The notes under the pieces were generated by a model, which was not told the origin of the DNA, searched no databases, and saw nothing but the letters and a program-made list of their open reading frames with translations. 64,000 nucleotides of DNA, from assembly GCF_018139145.2 (NCBI RefSeq), contig NC_059500.1:45592072-45656071 (forward strand), given 5' to 3'. Both the position numbers and the translations under genes were made by a program. This document shows, piece by piece, positions 38,097-49,950 of this stretch. The stretch is from Gymnogyps californianus (Eukaryota > Chordata > Aves > Accipitriformes > Cathartidae). The stretch's first letter is position 1, and each line of letters begins with the position of its first letter.

Positions 38097-38222
38097 TAGT
38101 ATATATATATATATATATATGTAAATAAACATACATGTATATGCATATATAGATATATATGTATGTGTCTGTGTATATACTTGTGTCTCTTTATATATAC
38201 ATATATTATATATATACATGCT
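38097..38222. repeat. TA / TATG-rich microsatellite
   Basis: About 11 TA units (38099-38120) lead into mixed TATG, TATATAC and GTGTC-containing low-complexity sequence to 38222. The tyrosine/histidine/isoleucine-rich minus frame here (38078-38275) is an artefact of the repeat. Confidence 0.93.
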
Positions 38223-39314
38223 AACATAAACTGGATATTTCTCCTTTTCCTCATAAACCCAATTCTTCTATTCAATAGTAGTCAAGGGGGGAAAGGTTTT
38301 CAGAGAAATTTTTAACCCTGAAGCTTGAGCCTTTTCTTTTTCCTCCCTCCAGCTCTTCTGCCACAGATAACAAGCCATGAACATGTCTTTAAGAACTCTC
38401 CAGGTAGCCGACAGTGAGAGCTTTAAAGCTGCTCTGTTCATGTCCTAGAGTTGGCGTGTGACTTTTCCTGTCTCTCTTGTCACCTGAACACCAATTTTGC
38501 TTTTTCGTTCTGATGAATGTCAACCACTTGTGAATAGGACTTTGCCCTTCTGGGATCTTCCCAATTACCCCCCTCCCTCTGCCCCTCCCATTTTATAGCA
38601 AACCTCACTGCAGTATTTGAAGCCATTGACACACTGTTTCAGCACATATTCACTTCTCTGCACAGAAAATCCCTTTGGGTCAAGAGTGAAACCCACTGCT
38701 TCCTTTTTATACGAAAGAGAATTCTTAAACTCTGCAGAAACTCTGCAATTTCTAAAGTCAGGGCAGAAAAAAAATATTCACTGCTTTCTGTAGAAAGTCA
38801 AAATGTAAAAGAATAGGACTCTCCTGGATGTTCTGAATGTAGTTTTTCTACGTATTTTAAATCTGCATCATACCTAATAGAATACAGGATGTATGTATTC
38901 ACCATTATTCTAGAGGAACTTTTATTTTTGCAAGGTTGGGATGAAACATGTTAAGGAACTTGGTCTCTGCAGTAGATGACCACAGGAAGTTATGTTGCCA
39001 TTTCAATTTGTATAGTTTTTGTTTTGCTTCTTGTAATAGTTGGGACTGACTCCAGAACAAAACTTTTATCTCTGTTGTGCTCAGGATTTATGATTTATAC
39101 ATACATGTCAGAAAGGGAAATAGCAACGAAAAAGTTCATTGATAGTGTAAAGACTATAGCAAACATACATGTTAGGTGCATCACTATGTGGAATATAAAA
39201 TTACAAGAATAAGGTTTATTGGATTGCCCTTTCTTTGTATAAAGTGGATGATAAACTATGGATCAGGCTGTGAACTCTTTACTTATAATTACTGAAGCAA
39301 GCAGCACTGTCGAA

Positions 39315-39365
39315 GCCAGTTCAGTTACTCCCATGAGTAATGACTTACTGAATCTAGCTCATAAA
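39315..39365. repeat. Possible ancient amniote repeat remnant
   Basis: AGTTACTCCCATGAGTAATG and CTTACTGAATC resemble an old interspersed repeat with the core GACTACTCACATGAGTAA seen in sauropsid DNA. This is the same core as the remnant at about 53455-53530. Only about 50 bp is recognisable. Confidence 0.35.
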
Positions 39366-41659
39366 TAATTGACACCTACCACCTTGAAGCTTCCCTCTAT
39401 ACCTGGTAAAAATTGTCACGTCAGCCAAAATAAATGGCTATAGGGATGTTTTTGGCAAAGATGATGAAACCCTTCACAAGTCAGGATCGCAACAACTGGC
39501 ACATACCACAGAATTCTGACGAAGGCCAGGCAGCATTAAGTGTTTTGCATTTTGACCCATTTCTACTTAACGTAATAAAAATACTATTTCTTTCTGGTTG
39601 CAACTTTGCTTTCAAAGACATTGGCTAACACTTGCAATAGGATATTCTTAGCACACCTTAAACTCTAGTCAATCCATTTGAGCAAGGGATAAAGGCATCA
39701 TACCACCATAACAGTTAGCCTGACTTGTCATATTACTAAAGAGAAAACCTTCAGTTTACCAAAGCTTTCCAAGATATTAGTAAGATCTGCCAATTATGGA
39801 TCCAGAGAGATTTGGCTTCTTGAGATACAAAGAAACAAACAAGTGAATGAGAACCAAAATTACTCACCAAATAAGTGAATTTTGACTGATTTTCCTGATC
39901 TTGCTACTCACAAACAACATGAGGTTAGGAGCTGGAAATTCTGGATTAGTTCCTAGTTTGTGAACTCTGGCTCATCAATAGCACTTACAGTCTTCTGCTT
40001 GGGTTTTACAAATGTAGGTTAAGCACCCTTCCTTTGAGTTCTGTGCCTAGTGTCCTTAAGTTCTGTTGAAAATCTTATCAGTGAAATAAATTAATTTAGA
40101 CAAATTTACATCCAACTGTGAGGGTATGTTTAATTTCTCTGAGTTTCCTAACCTAAGCTGATTTTGCAGATGAATAAATAGCTTCCCATCACAAACAATA
40201 TTTTCAATATAAGGCACATTTACAACTTTTGCATTAGACTTCTCACTGGAGGATTATTTGCCAGGATTTGTGAAACATAAATATATAAAATACACAATGT
40301 ATATTGTGAATTAAATAGGTGGGAAAGGAAGGGTTATCCTGCAAGGACCTATCCTGCAATGTTCTACTGAAATTCATGAGTCGTTCTGTACTGAGCTAGA
40401 AGTGCTGAGCATTTACATCAAAGCACAGGGATGTTCATCTTGTTTTTACCAGAGGTGATCTTGATCTTTTCTTTAGTTTGTCCACATCTCTGATAAGACA
40501 GCCAGCAGGAGTTTTACTGTTTCTAGATTAACAGCAGAGGAAACAGAAATATTACAACTGCTGCTCTGCATGTGGTAGTCAATTTGAAATATTGCATTTC
40601 AGATTCCCACATTGAGCTTTCAATTGCTATCCCCACTATATCAGACAATAAGAATATCCACAGGGTTATAATAGCTTTACAAAAAGAAAAAAAAAAATCA
40701 GTGCAGTCAATTTGGGGGTACAAGGATAAGTGCTTTTATTCACTTTTTTCCTAAAATCTGTGAAATTGATGGGCTTTGTATTTATGAAGTAGAAAAGTTT
40801 TCTTGCTTATTTGATATATTTTAGTCTTAATGTGTTTCCTAAAGCTGTTCATTTGAGAGTCTTGCCTGTGCTTTAGAAAGTCCTCTTCCTTCCACTTTTC
40901 AGTAGGACACCTGCCATGAAAATCTGTGCTTGGTAGAGCAATGCAGTTTCCATGTCCTTGACAAAAGCTTCATCCTTTACATGTACTGTTGGGCTGCCAG
41001 TTTCCTTTTTTCACTCTTCTCTTAAGGGTCATCCTTACAAGCAACTACTGTGTAGCTATACTTTACTATATGTTATTGCGTTGTTAGTTTTTTCACACTG
41101 GAGACTGTTATGATATTCTACAGATTATGATTTTTCTGGGCTCCTCAGTGCATTGTCTTCTCAAGACCACCTGTTAATAACTTGAAACTGACTCTGCAGG
41201 AGAAGAGGCACTGTGCAGTGTTTGGAAATAGATGAATTACTGGTAGAGCAGCAGCAGAAAGGGACAAAAAAAGCTGGCTTGAACTGATGCTTAAAATTCT
41301 TCAGGTGCCCTTTCCTTCACCAAAACATATCCATACCTAGTTATTTGATTGCATATTTTTGCATGCTTGCATGATTGACTGTCTTGTTAGTTCCTCTACT
41401 TATTGGTAGAGCTCAGAATGGCATTACTGGAGCACTTGCTATATAGTAATATGTTTTAAAGGAACAACTAATATCTCTAAGCTGTAAAAACATGATAAAA
41501 ATACGGTTCAAGAAAACATTATATATAGGGACAAAGTGGATGGTTTAACATAGCAAGTGATCTAACACATGGTTTAGACACAATAGTAGTCATGGGACTC
41601 TAAAAAGAGGTCTGCAACATGATGCAACAGTCAGTTTGAAATTTGTAACACTTATTTCG

Positions 41660-41746
41660 GATGCTTAGTCCATGTTTAAGGTATATATTATGAGAATATT
41701 TCTTTTAGATGTTTAGCACATATTTAGATTATATTTTATGAGAATT
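41660..41746. repeat. Diverged tandem duplication, 48-bp period
   Basis: The unit at 41660-41698 (GATGCTTAGTCCATGTTTAA to TTATGAGAATA) is repeated at 41708-41746 with several substitutions, the ends being best preserved (GATG.TTAG and TTATGAGAAT). An old local duplication. Confidence 0.7.
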
Positions 41747-41946
41747 ACTGCTATGAGGTGATTGGACTCGTTAAGGAAGAGAGGTTGAGGATGTGGAAGA
41801 TGCAGAGTGTAGGACAAAGAGAATAAAGAGTGACCTGGGGAAAGGAATAATGTACCTGGGGAAGCATGACTAGATGAGAGAGGAAACAAGGGAAGACAGA
41901 TCTACTGAAATCACAACAACAAAAAGGAAAATTTGCTTTTCTGCCC

Positions 41947-41968
41947 TTTTTTTTTTTTTTTTTTTTTT
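41947..41968. repeat. T22 homopolymer
   Basis: Twenty-two consecutive T, followed by GTGGTGGTGG and another T run. Read on the minus strand it would be a poly(A) tail, but nothing retroposon-like is recognisable on its upstream side. Confidence 0.9.
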
Positions 41969-44900
41969 GTGGTGGTGGTATTTTTTTCCTGCAGGAGGTG
42001 TTTTTTTGAAGAAAGCAATTTTATAAGAAAAGTTTAAAAAGCATATTTGGTTTTGCCATAAATAATGGTTACCAGAAAGAGAAAGGGAGGTGAAAACTTT
42101 GCAATCAGAAGCTTGAGGCTAGGGTAAGAAATAAAGGAAACAGTGAGAGAAATTGAAACTGTAAACTCTGAAGAGGGTCAAGCTGTACAGGAGATATCTT
42201 AGAGATGTATTGGAAGTAGTGCTTTCTAGCTGAGAGACTAGGGTTAAATAAAAGCACTGCATTAGGAAGGATCTGCATGTGATGAATGCGCTTTCTGGCT
42301 TAGACCAAGATTTAAAATCCTGTTCAGAGGAGCAGGTTTCTGTAGCAACTGCTTAAATGGTAGATGCATTTCATGCAAATCTGTCTGAAAATCAGTGAGA
42401 GGCGCTCCGGGGCTTGAGCTTCACGAAACAGCCAGAGATGTTAGTAAAATAAAATCTAATGCCTGTGGAATGAAGGATTTAAGGACTCTCACAGTGAGAA
42501 TAGCAATGGGGGTATGTCCAGATAGAAGCATTCACACAGAACATGTTTTGGTTATGTGCTGTGAGGGTTTCAGCACTGCCCACTTGAGCTAGCTTGGATG
42601 AGTAGGGATGTGATTAATGAATATCTTTTAGCAGGCCATATGTCCTTCATAACCATACAAAGTACTCTAAAAAGCCTCCTGGAGGCAATGTTGCAACCTT
42701 GTACTTGGGGAGGGGATGGTTTATTTCTGTTATGCTTAATCTGTGCTTTCACTCCAAATCACTTCTTAATGAAATTCATAAATGTTCACAGTTATTACAT
42801 CAAAATACCACATTTTAAATACTGCTGTTTAAATTACAAAGTCAAGCAACAAAATTTGGAAAAAGACAAATTAAAGAATGTGGCTGCAAACTTAATTTGG
42901 CTCTCTTCTGACTATATAAAAATGCATTCTTTAATTTTGTGATCCCCTGTCCTCTCCTGCATTTTTGAACTTCCCAAACATGAAGAGTTTATTATGGCAG
43001 TAGGAAAGTCAGTTTAATTGCTTGGAATTGTTCCCATATTCAGAATTTTAGGGAGAACTAAGATATTTATCCCTATCTCCATCCTTCCAAGGTGGAAGGA
43101 TTTTGAAGCAGATAGACCTACTTCACTTTTATATCTATGCACATAAAAGCATACCTGTATACGTGGGAGGATTTCAAAGAATATTTAAATATTTTAAATA
43201 TTTTAAAAATTTTAAATAGTCTTGATGTTATGGTCTTTGTGTGTAAGAGATGCCAGGGTTTCGTGGCTCTGTTGGGGGAACGTACGTTGATGCCAGCATC
43301 TGTAGAGGTTTTTATCGGTGGCAATGGAAAAGTTGGGATACATTTAGTGTTGCTCACTGTGAGGAATTTGAGGAAAATATATTCCAAAGTAATATGGTAA
43401 TTGTTGGATGATTTTTCAAGTAAATTCTTGGACTGGCTTAAGTGTTCAGAGTTAAGTGATATATTTATCTGCAGCAAATATATCTTCACAAATAATTGTA
43501 AAGGCTTCTAAGAAAATAATAGAAATGTCATGCATGAACATGGCATTGCCTTGGAGTAAACCGTATTGTTTCTGTAGTCAGTACATTTTGACATTGAAAC
43601 CTTTGCTGGAGCTGGCTAGTTATTTGATATGATACTATTTCTTTTCCTGTATGTGCTTTGTTTTCTCGGTCTGGTGAATACATTTGAATAATATATTTCT
43701 GAGATAGTTTGGTAGCATGTAAATTTATTTTATGAAAGAAGGACATCTTCAGATGCCTAGATCATCTAAGCATCAAAGTACAGTGAAAGCATAAGATTAA
43801 GGTAAAACTATCATTTTTTGTAGATTTCAAGATGTATAACAGGACCACCTGTGATTCCAATCCAAGTTAATTGGGGATTTGCCTTACTCTTGAATGAGAT
43901 CAGAATTCAGCTATGTATTGTTTATAAATGTAAAAGTTATACAAGAGAGCAGTATTGCACCTATTGAGACAGTTCCCCAATACCTCTTTCTTTCAAAATG
44001 TCAGTCATATTTTTTAAAAAAGCGACAACAAATAGCGAGTTGTCTTCTGAAGGCCAACAGAATAATTCAAACTATTTCTTCTGATAACAATGTATAAAAT
44101 AGAATATCAGGGTTGTTTTTTTCTACCTCAAAGCCACATAATAGCAAAAGATATAATGAAATACAAATGTTTATTTCTCTTAAAGCTCCAACTGTCCTAT
44201 GACTTTTCTAGAGATTAACTGCATGGAAACACCATTTTAAGACAGTGTTCTTGTTTTCTTCTAAACTTTCTTCTTGAAAGAAAAGGTAATGTTTGAATAG
44301 AATCTACTATTGAATTCAGCCAGAGCTATCAAATGTTAATCAAGAGTTTTAGGTTATCAGCTGGTGACCTCTTTTGTTTATTTGATGTACTGTCTTTGAA
44401 AGGATGACATGAACTGCAGAATATGCACTTGTTAATGATCATTATTTTAAGAGTGGACAGTGGTTGTAACAGCACCTTCTTGCAGCTAGCTTATTTTGAA
44501 AAGAATTACACACTCATTTACTGCAATTAGAATATTGTATAGGCAGTTTCTTGGCATCCTGATTAAAATGACTGGGGCAAGATATTTCAACTGTCTACAT
44601 ACTGCAGGGTTCAAGAAAGCACATCAGTAAATATTTTCATCATTTCTAGATGAAGAATAAAGTGTGATTATGAGACTGGAGATTCAGATGTGGGTTCTTT
44701 AAGCATGGTGTTGGGGACTTACAGTCAACATTTCCAGCACAACTAATTCTGGTAGTGTATAACTTAAAGGAGTTGATGAAGTATAAGGTAGAGAAATTCT
44801 TTAATAAGTTCAAAACTTTATGGCATTGTGTTAGAGTTGACAGGAAAATGTTTCTCTGAGAGCCCTGATAATGAAATTCCTTTCAACATTAATGTTTACA

Positions 44901-45150
44901 GTCCCTGTTTTATTATTTATGGGATAACTCACTAGAACCCACAGGGAAAATACTGTTAAGTTGAATAATTATTCATCATGAAATCCCTATTAATTCTTAA
45001 CTCTTAGTGTTGTGGGTACAATAAACATGGTGTATCTGTTAGGCTGATTTTAAAATCATGCATGCTAGAGTAATGAAGAGAACCTTTAATAACAATAAGT
45101 AGGTTAACAATAGCATTTACTCATCAGGAGGACTGTCATCGTCTCAAGCC

Positions 45151-48100
45151 ACTATAAGCTGTGTAAAGGAGAGATGGAACTGGATTCAGAATTTCAGGTC
45201 TGGGGTAATTCCATTGACTTTAATGGTCCCTTGGGCCAAATAAATTATTAGTGAGGTAAGAACAAATGAAAAAGGTCCAGAGCACTATAAAAGTCACACC
45301 AGTTGAGAGTATATATTAGCTGTCATTCACCTGGAGGTGATTATGCTGTAGAGACAAGCAATGGGTTTCGCATACTCACTTTCTCTTCCCTTTCTTATTA
45401 ATGTTTCAGGACAGATACCTTTGCTTTGCTTCTGTTGACAACCCGCTTTGATTTTCTTTTGATGAGCACAAACATTTTATTCAGTTTCATTAGTCCAAGT
45501 CAAGTTCTTAAAAATACACAGCTTTGTGTGTTTGTGTATATATATATACATGTATATCCCGCAAGAATTATATGCACAAATATCTCTGCCTCAAAACATC
45601 TTTTTCAAGTTGCTATTCTAGTCTTCTCTGATGTAGAACTGGAAGCCTATTCTGAACCTTTTGGAAAAGTCATTTTGAACTGGATGCTGGCCATATGGAA
45701 GATGGCGATAATTCACACTAAAAAGGGATGATACAGCTAGTCTACTATGTACTCAACAGGCCTATGGAATATAACATTCTATGAACAATATCTCATAAAC
45801 CTACCCATCTGTCCTACCTAGGTATTTCTGCATTCTTTGCAAGGCACTCACATCTCTTCTCATACCTAATTGTTTAATATTCTTTCAGAATTGTTTTCTG
45901 TCCATATTTGATATACATATGGATGATTATTTTAATGAATTTAATTCTTTTTAAATTTACTGCTATAGGGCTGAAAAACAGATTTTTTTATAACTATCCC
46001 TTGTTTATCTTCTTTCTTTTCTCGGCAGGTCGAGCAGTTTGTTCAAGGGTTGTTACGATAGCAATGTTCCTCTCCAAAATTACTATTTAGCTTTTCTTCC
46101 TGCATTGCCCTCATGTACCAGGAAGTTCAGCATTGCAGGATATCAGTGGTACCCAAATCATATTAACCAAGCCAAAACAAAAAAACTTCAACTGATACAC
46201 TCTTTCCTCTGAATGTCAATATGAAAATTTGCACAAACAGAAACCTCCTGATTTTTCATCAAGACAACTATCTAGAGTAGGATTCTGCTGTAGCCTGGGA
46301 CCTAATGAGCTTGGTTTGTTGCACCTACTATGCCACCCTAGACGAAAGAGCTTTCTCTGAAGCTCTACATTACAAGCTGGCCACTCACTCTTGCACCCCA
46401 TACGGTGCCCATGGTTTAATATAGGCCCCAAATACCTCTTGCAGTCCCAAAGAAAACACCTGCTATAACGTCTCCAGCTGCTTTGCCCTCACAGGGCAGG
46501 TAGTTCAACGGCTCAGGATGGGAGGAGAAAACAGTTTGTCTTCCCTTATCCCACTGCTTTTCTGGCCCAAGTGGCCCCTGGAGAAATGCATGCTGAAATT
46601 TTCACGATGGTGATGAGTTTGTAGACGCTTAGAGAGCTGCAGTGCCTCCAGGGAATACCCTTGTCCTCTGTTGCATACCTTCTCTGGGCTCCACACAACT
46701 TTTCCTGCTATGCTGTCTTGTGTTTGCTCCCAGCAGGCAAGTCCAGTGAAATGTGGAGTATTCTTACAGGAGAGATAACGGAAACATAAAATGTGTCCCT
46801 CTTTAGGTTTCGGTATGTCATCTTCTCAGAGTTTTACCTCCTGTTGGAAATTTGAGTCTGTCAGTTCTGTTTGCCCAGTATTAAAAATCTCTTTGGTATC
46901 CTTATGATACAAAAACTTCTTTGTGTAAACAAGTCTGTTCCCTTGGTCCTGGCACGTTCTATGCTCCTCACAATATAGATTTGTCATATAAGGAAAGATA
47001 CTGATTTCTAGTCTCATTTAGCAATGGAATTTTTAGTGTGGTGGTGGGTTTTTTATTATTTTTATTTTAATACAAGTATTTGCCGGCTGTTGAAATGTCC
47101 TGTCTTCAAAAATGAATTAATTACCATACTTGATTCTTTCTACTATAGAAAATACAAACTTTAAAGCACCAACTTTTCCCAGACCTGTGGTTATTCTTCC
47201 AGTTTCCTTTCTTGAAATCTAGCATTTCAAATGCTCTTTTGATCTTGCTTACATCTTAGTCCTGGGGGAAGAAAAAAAAAAAAGCCAGTGTTCAGGTGAC
47301 TGGGAATTTTCATTTGCATTTTAATGGCCTCTTTTCTGGTGGGTCTGCTTATGTTTCCCTGAAGTGGTACAAAATAGAACAATTGTTGTTCAACTGTGGC
47401 TTTAAAGATGCAGTGACCATTTAAAAAATGTAATTTCAATGTAACAATAATTCAGATTGGTTGCTACTTTGCTGCCTGCTACACAGGCGGATTTCAGACC
47501 TTCTGCCTGTGAAGTTTAGCCTTATTTTGTGCCTGCTTGTGAATTATCCATACTAAGAATTGGATTTTTGTTAATGTCTCCTTTCTTCCTGCAATGATTT
47601 GATGACTTTGTGGAAGCATGTTTCATTTTGTGCATTGTTTACAAACAAATTTAAACTGATTGTGTTTGGTATTCATCATCTTTTTGTTTGTAGTGTGTTT
47701 ATCAGTTAAGTAGGATGAAAGTCTTTCCACCTCTTGATTTGTTGACATAACGTTTTATGAGCAGGAAATAAGTACTTCTGGTATCAATTACAAAGATACG
47801 TTATTTTTTCTTTCTTGGAGATGCCAAATTTTTTTGCATGTGACCATTAGGATCTTGAGAGGAATAAACATATGGCAAATCTGCAACCAGAACTCATCCC
47901 ACAGAAAAAGCTGTGAACAGAGATGGGTGAAAAAAAAGGAATGAGAAACTTCAAGAACCTGAATAGTTTTTAATACTAATTACTGAGCCTTAGCTGTTGA
48001 TTTCCCTATACACATTGTATTAAGAGTTATCTACTCAGGGAAGTTATTCCATGGTAAACTGGGGTGCAAATTTACAGTACACTGGTTACTCTGCATTAAC

Positions 48101-49830
48101 TCCCTGTGAGGAAACAGCGTGAGGCAACTTATTCTACCTTAAAAGCACCTCGCATAAAGGTGCTCTTAGTATGGAGGAGTTAGTGGACTGTAAATTCTAA
48201 CCCAAGCTTATTAACGTTAAGCTGTCTGAATAGATAAGGCCTTATTTGTCTGTCATTAATTTTCAAACATCTCTGTGCTAAAGATTTGTCACTATTGCTC
48301 TTCTACAGTTACAGTTACAAACTCCTTAGGTTTCGGTCTGCGTTTATACGATGATTGATGCATTCATTGACTACTGATGGTCATCCTCATCCATCATAGT
48401 AATCCTTATATGCTATGCAGTACCAACAGTGGGCTTCATATATATAGTAAATATAATAACAAGTGGTACACTTTCAGATGTGCTAGATGTGCTCCACTAA
48501 ACCCAGCAAAAACTAGGTACCAAATACTTTTGATGTTCTTGACCTGGGAGTTTGAGAGCTATCTCTGTTACAAGCTAAGCCCAAATCATGCACCTGAACT
48601 CCTCCAAAGTTTGAGAAAGCTGACATTGCAACTTGTCCCCGTCTCAAAATGTAGATCATGCAGAGCACCCATATGCTTCTAAAGAAGGGGCATGATTGTG
48701 GTGACTTTCAGTGATTGCCTTTCTTCTATTATTTCCAAAAGAGATTTTGAGTCTCAGTAGACAGGAAGTCCATTGAGAATGATTGGGAAACATTTACCAC
48801 TGATTACCATGACTATATTTTGAGCAGATAATGAGCTGTGTGAATGATAAGTATTTGTACAGCAGGTATAGTTTCCAGCACTGACATTTTGAACACTCTT
48901 GATTCTTTTCCCTCCTCAGAGTTCAATGGATTATAAATCCACCACAAAGTTTGTCAGTACTTGGAAGTAAAGAATAAGAAGCTAGAGATGATCTAGAAAC
49001 TATTTTAGTGTGAATGTCTTTTGACAAAGAACTAGGAAAAAGGGAAAGAAAATCTTTTTCCCCTTTACCTCAAAGGAATGGAAAAGGGTTTTTTGCAAAA
49101 CAGAATAGGTTTTATTTTTGTCAGGAATCCCATGTTCAGTAAAAATAGTTTGGATGAGTGGAAGAAAATAGAACCAGGTGGTGTTTCATAATGGGAACTG
49201 AATTTAAGGGACATAATGTTTCACAGAAAATAACAGAACAAAGAGTTTTCTTGCTCAAAGTTTTGTAATTTTTTTCTTGAGGTGTAAAGCTAAATGTCAG
49301 TTGCCAAAATCTATTCAAATATTAATTGATTAACCAGCATATTCTTGCTTTCCTTCTGATTAACTGTTCTATAAAGCTTCCCACATAAAATAGGAAGTGT
49401 TTAAAAAAAAAAAATCTATTCCAGGCCATTACATTGAAATCCACATACTTCAAGCCAGCACGGATCCTGACTCATTGTTTGTAGCTGAAAAGAATCATAT
49501 AGGCTTTGTGTCTTAGCGATATCCTAAGGAGATAACTAATAAGAAATAACATATTGGTAACCTGCCTAGAATCACTTTAGTTTGCAGAGAATGCTCTGGG
49601 TTTGACAGCTCCAGGAAAAGGCAGGAGCAGAGAAAGAGTGTAATATAAATCTGAACACTGCTTTGCTGGGTCTTTTTTTTTCCTTCTCAGTATCTGTTGT
49701 AAGTAAAAATACATTACCATAGATCTTTTAAACCCAGACCAGACATTTGAACTGTCATTTTCACCTCTGATTTCCATCAAGGTTCACAAACCTTTTTATA
49801 GGTACTCAGTAATGTATCCTGTATATCAAG
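45151..49830. other. Noncoding stretch, unique sequence
   Basis: No gene is supported. Around 45195-45225 the run GGTAATTCCATTGACTTTAA resembles the CCATTGACTTCAATGG core of ancient amniote repeats. A TA/CATG microsatellite lies at 45535-45558. The GC-richer piece 46200-46700 carries two small minus frames (71 and 63 codons) that I do not recognise. A-runs lie at 47272-47283 and 49403-49414. Confidence 0.55.
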
Positions 49831-49834
49831 ATCC

Positions 49835-49850
49835 AAAAAAAAAAAAAAAA
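49835..49850. repeat. A16 homopolymer
   Basis: Sixteen A directly preceding a direct repeat (AGCGCT, C, AGCGCT) at 49854-49866 and the tRNA-like fragment. Confidence 0.95.
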
Positions 49851-49868
49851 GGCAGCGCTCAGCGCTTC

Positions 49869-49932
49869 TGTTCTGTGGTGGTGAGAGGCAGCGCACTGGA
49901 CTCTTTGTAGTCCACAACTAGGGAGTTCAAAA
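49869..49932 (+). pseudogene. tRNA-like fragment (degenerate, possibly SINE head)
   Basis: TTCTGTGG, then GTGAGAGGCAGCGCACTGGACT, resembles the 5' half of a vertebrate tRNA (best recall tRNA-Arg, whose A-box/D-arm to anticodon stem reads TCTGTGGCGCAATGG then AGCGCATTGGACT). TGGACT and AGTCCA form a 6-bp stem around a 6-nt loop where the anticodon arm should be, and GAGTTCAAA sits where the T-loop/B-box would be. No acceptor stem closes, the loop length is wrong and the T stem does not pair, so it is not a functional tRNA. It could be a tRNA pseudogene, the head of an old SINE, or coincidence. Confidence 0.3.
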
Positions 49933-49950
49933 GCACTAACAAAGGACTTC

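Larger units (their letters stand above)
38223..45150. other. Noncoding stretch, unique sequence
   Basis: No gene is supported. It holds ancient-repeat traces (39315-39365), a 22-T tract (41947-41968), a diverged tandem duplication (41660-41746) and an AT-rich TTTAAATA patch (43180-43218). Frames at 38976-39212, 42395-42942, 43118-43489 and 43528-43746 are unrecognised and AT-driven. Confidence 0.6.

Noticed and set aside
38078..38275. Tyrosine/histidine/isoleucine-rich 65-codon peptide
   Set aside because: Produced by the TA/TATG microsatellite.
40401..40435. Another copy of the TGCTCAGCAC ancient repeat, on the opposite strand
   Set aside because: Only about 12 bp match well; too short to support.
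49869..49932. Functional tRNA gene
   Set aside because: No closing acceptor stem, wrong anticodon-loop length and unpaired T stem; kept only as a low-confidence tRNA-like fragment.
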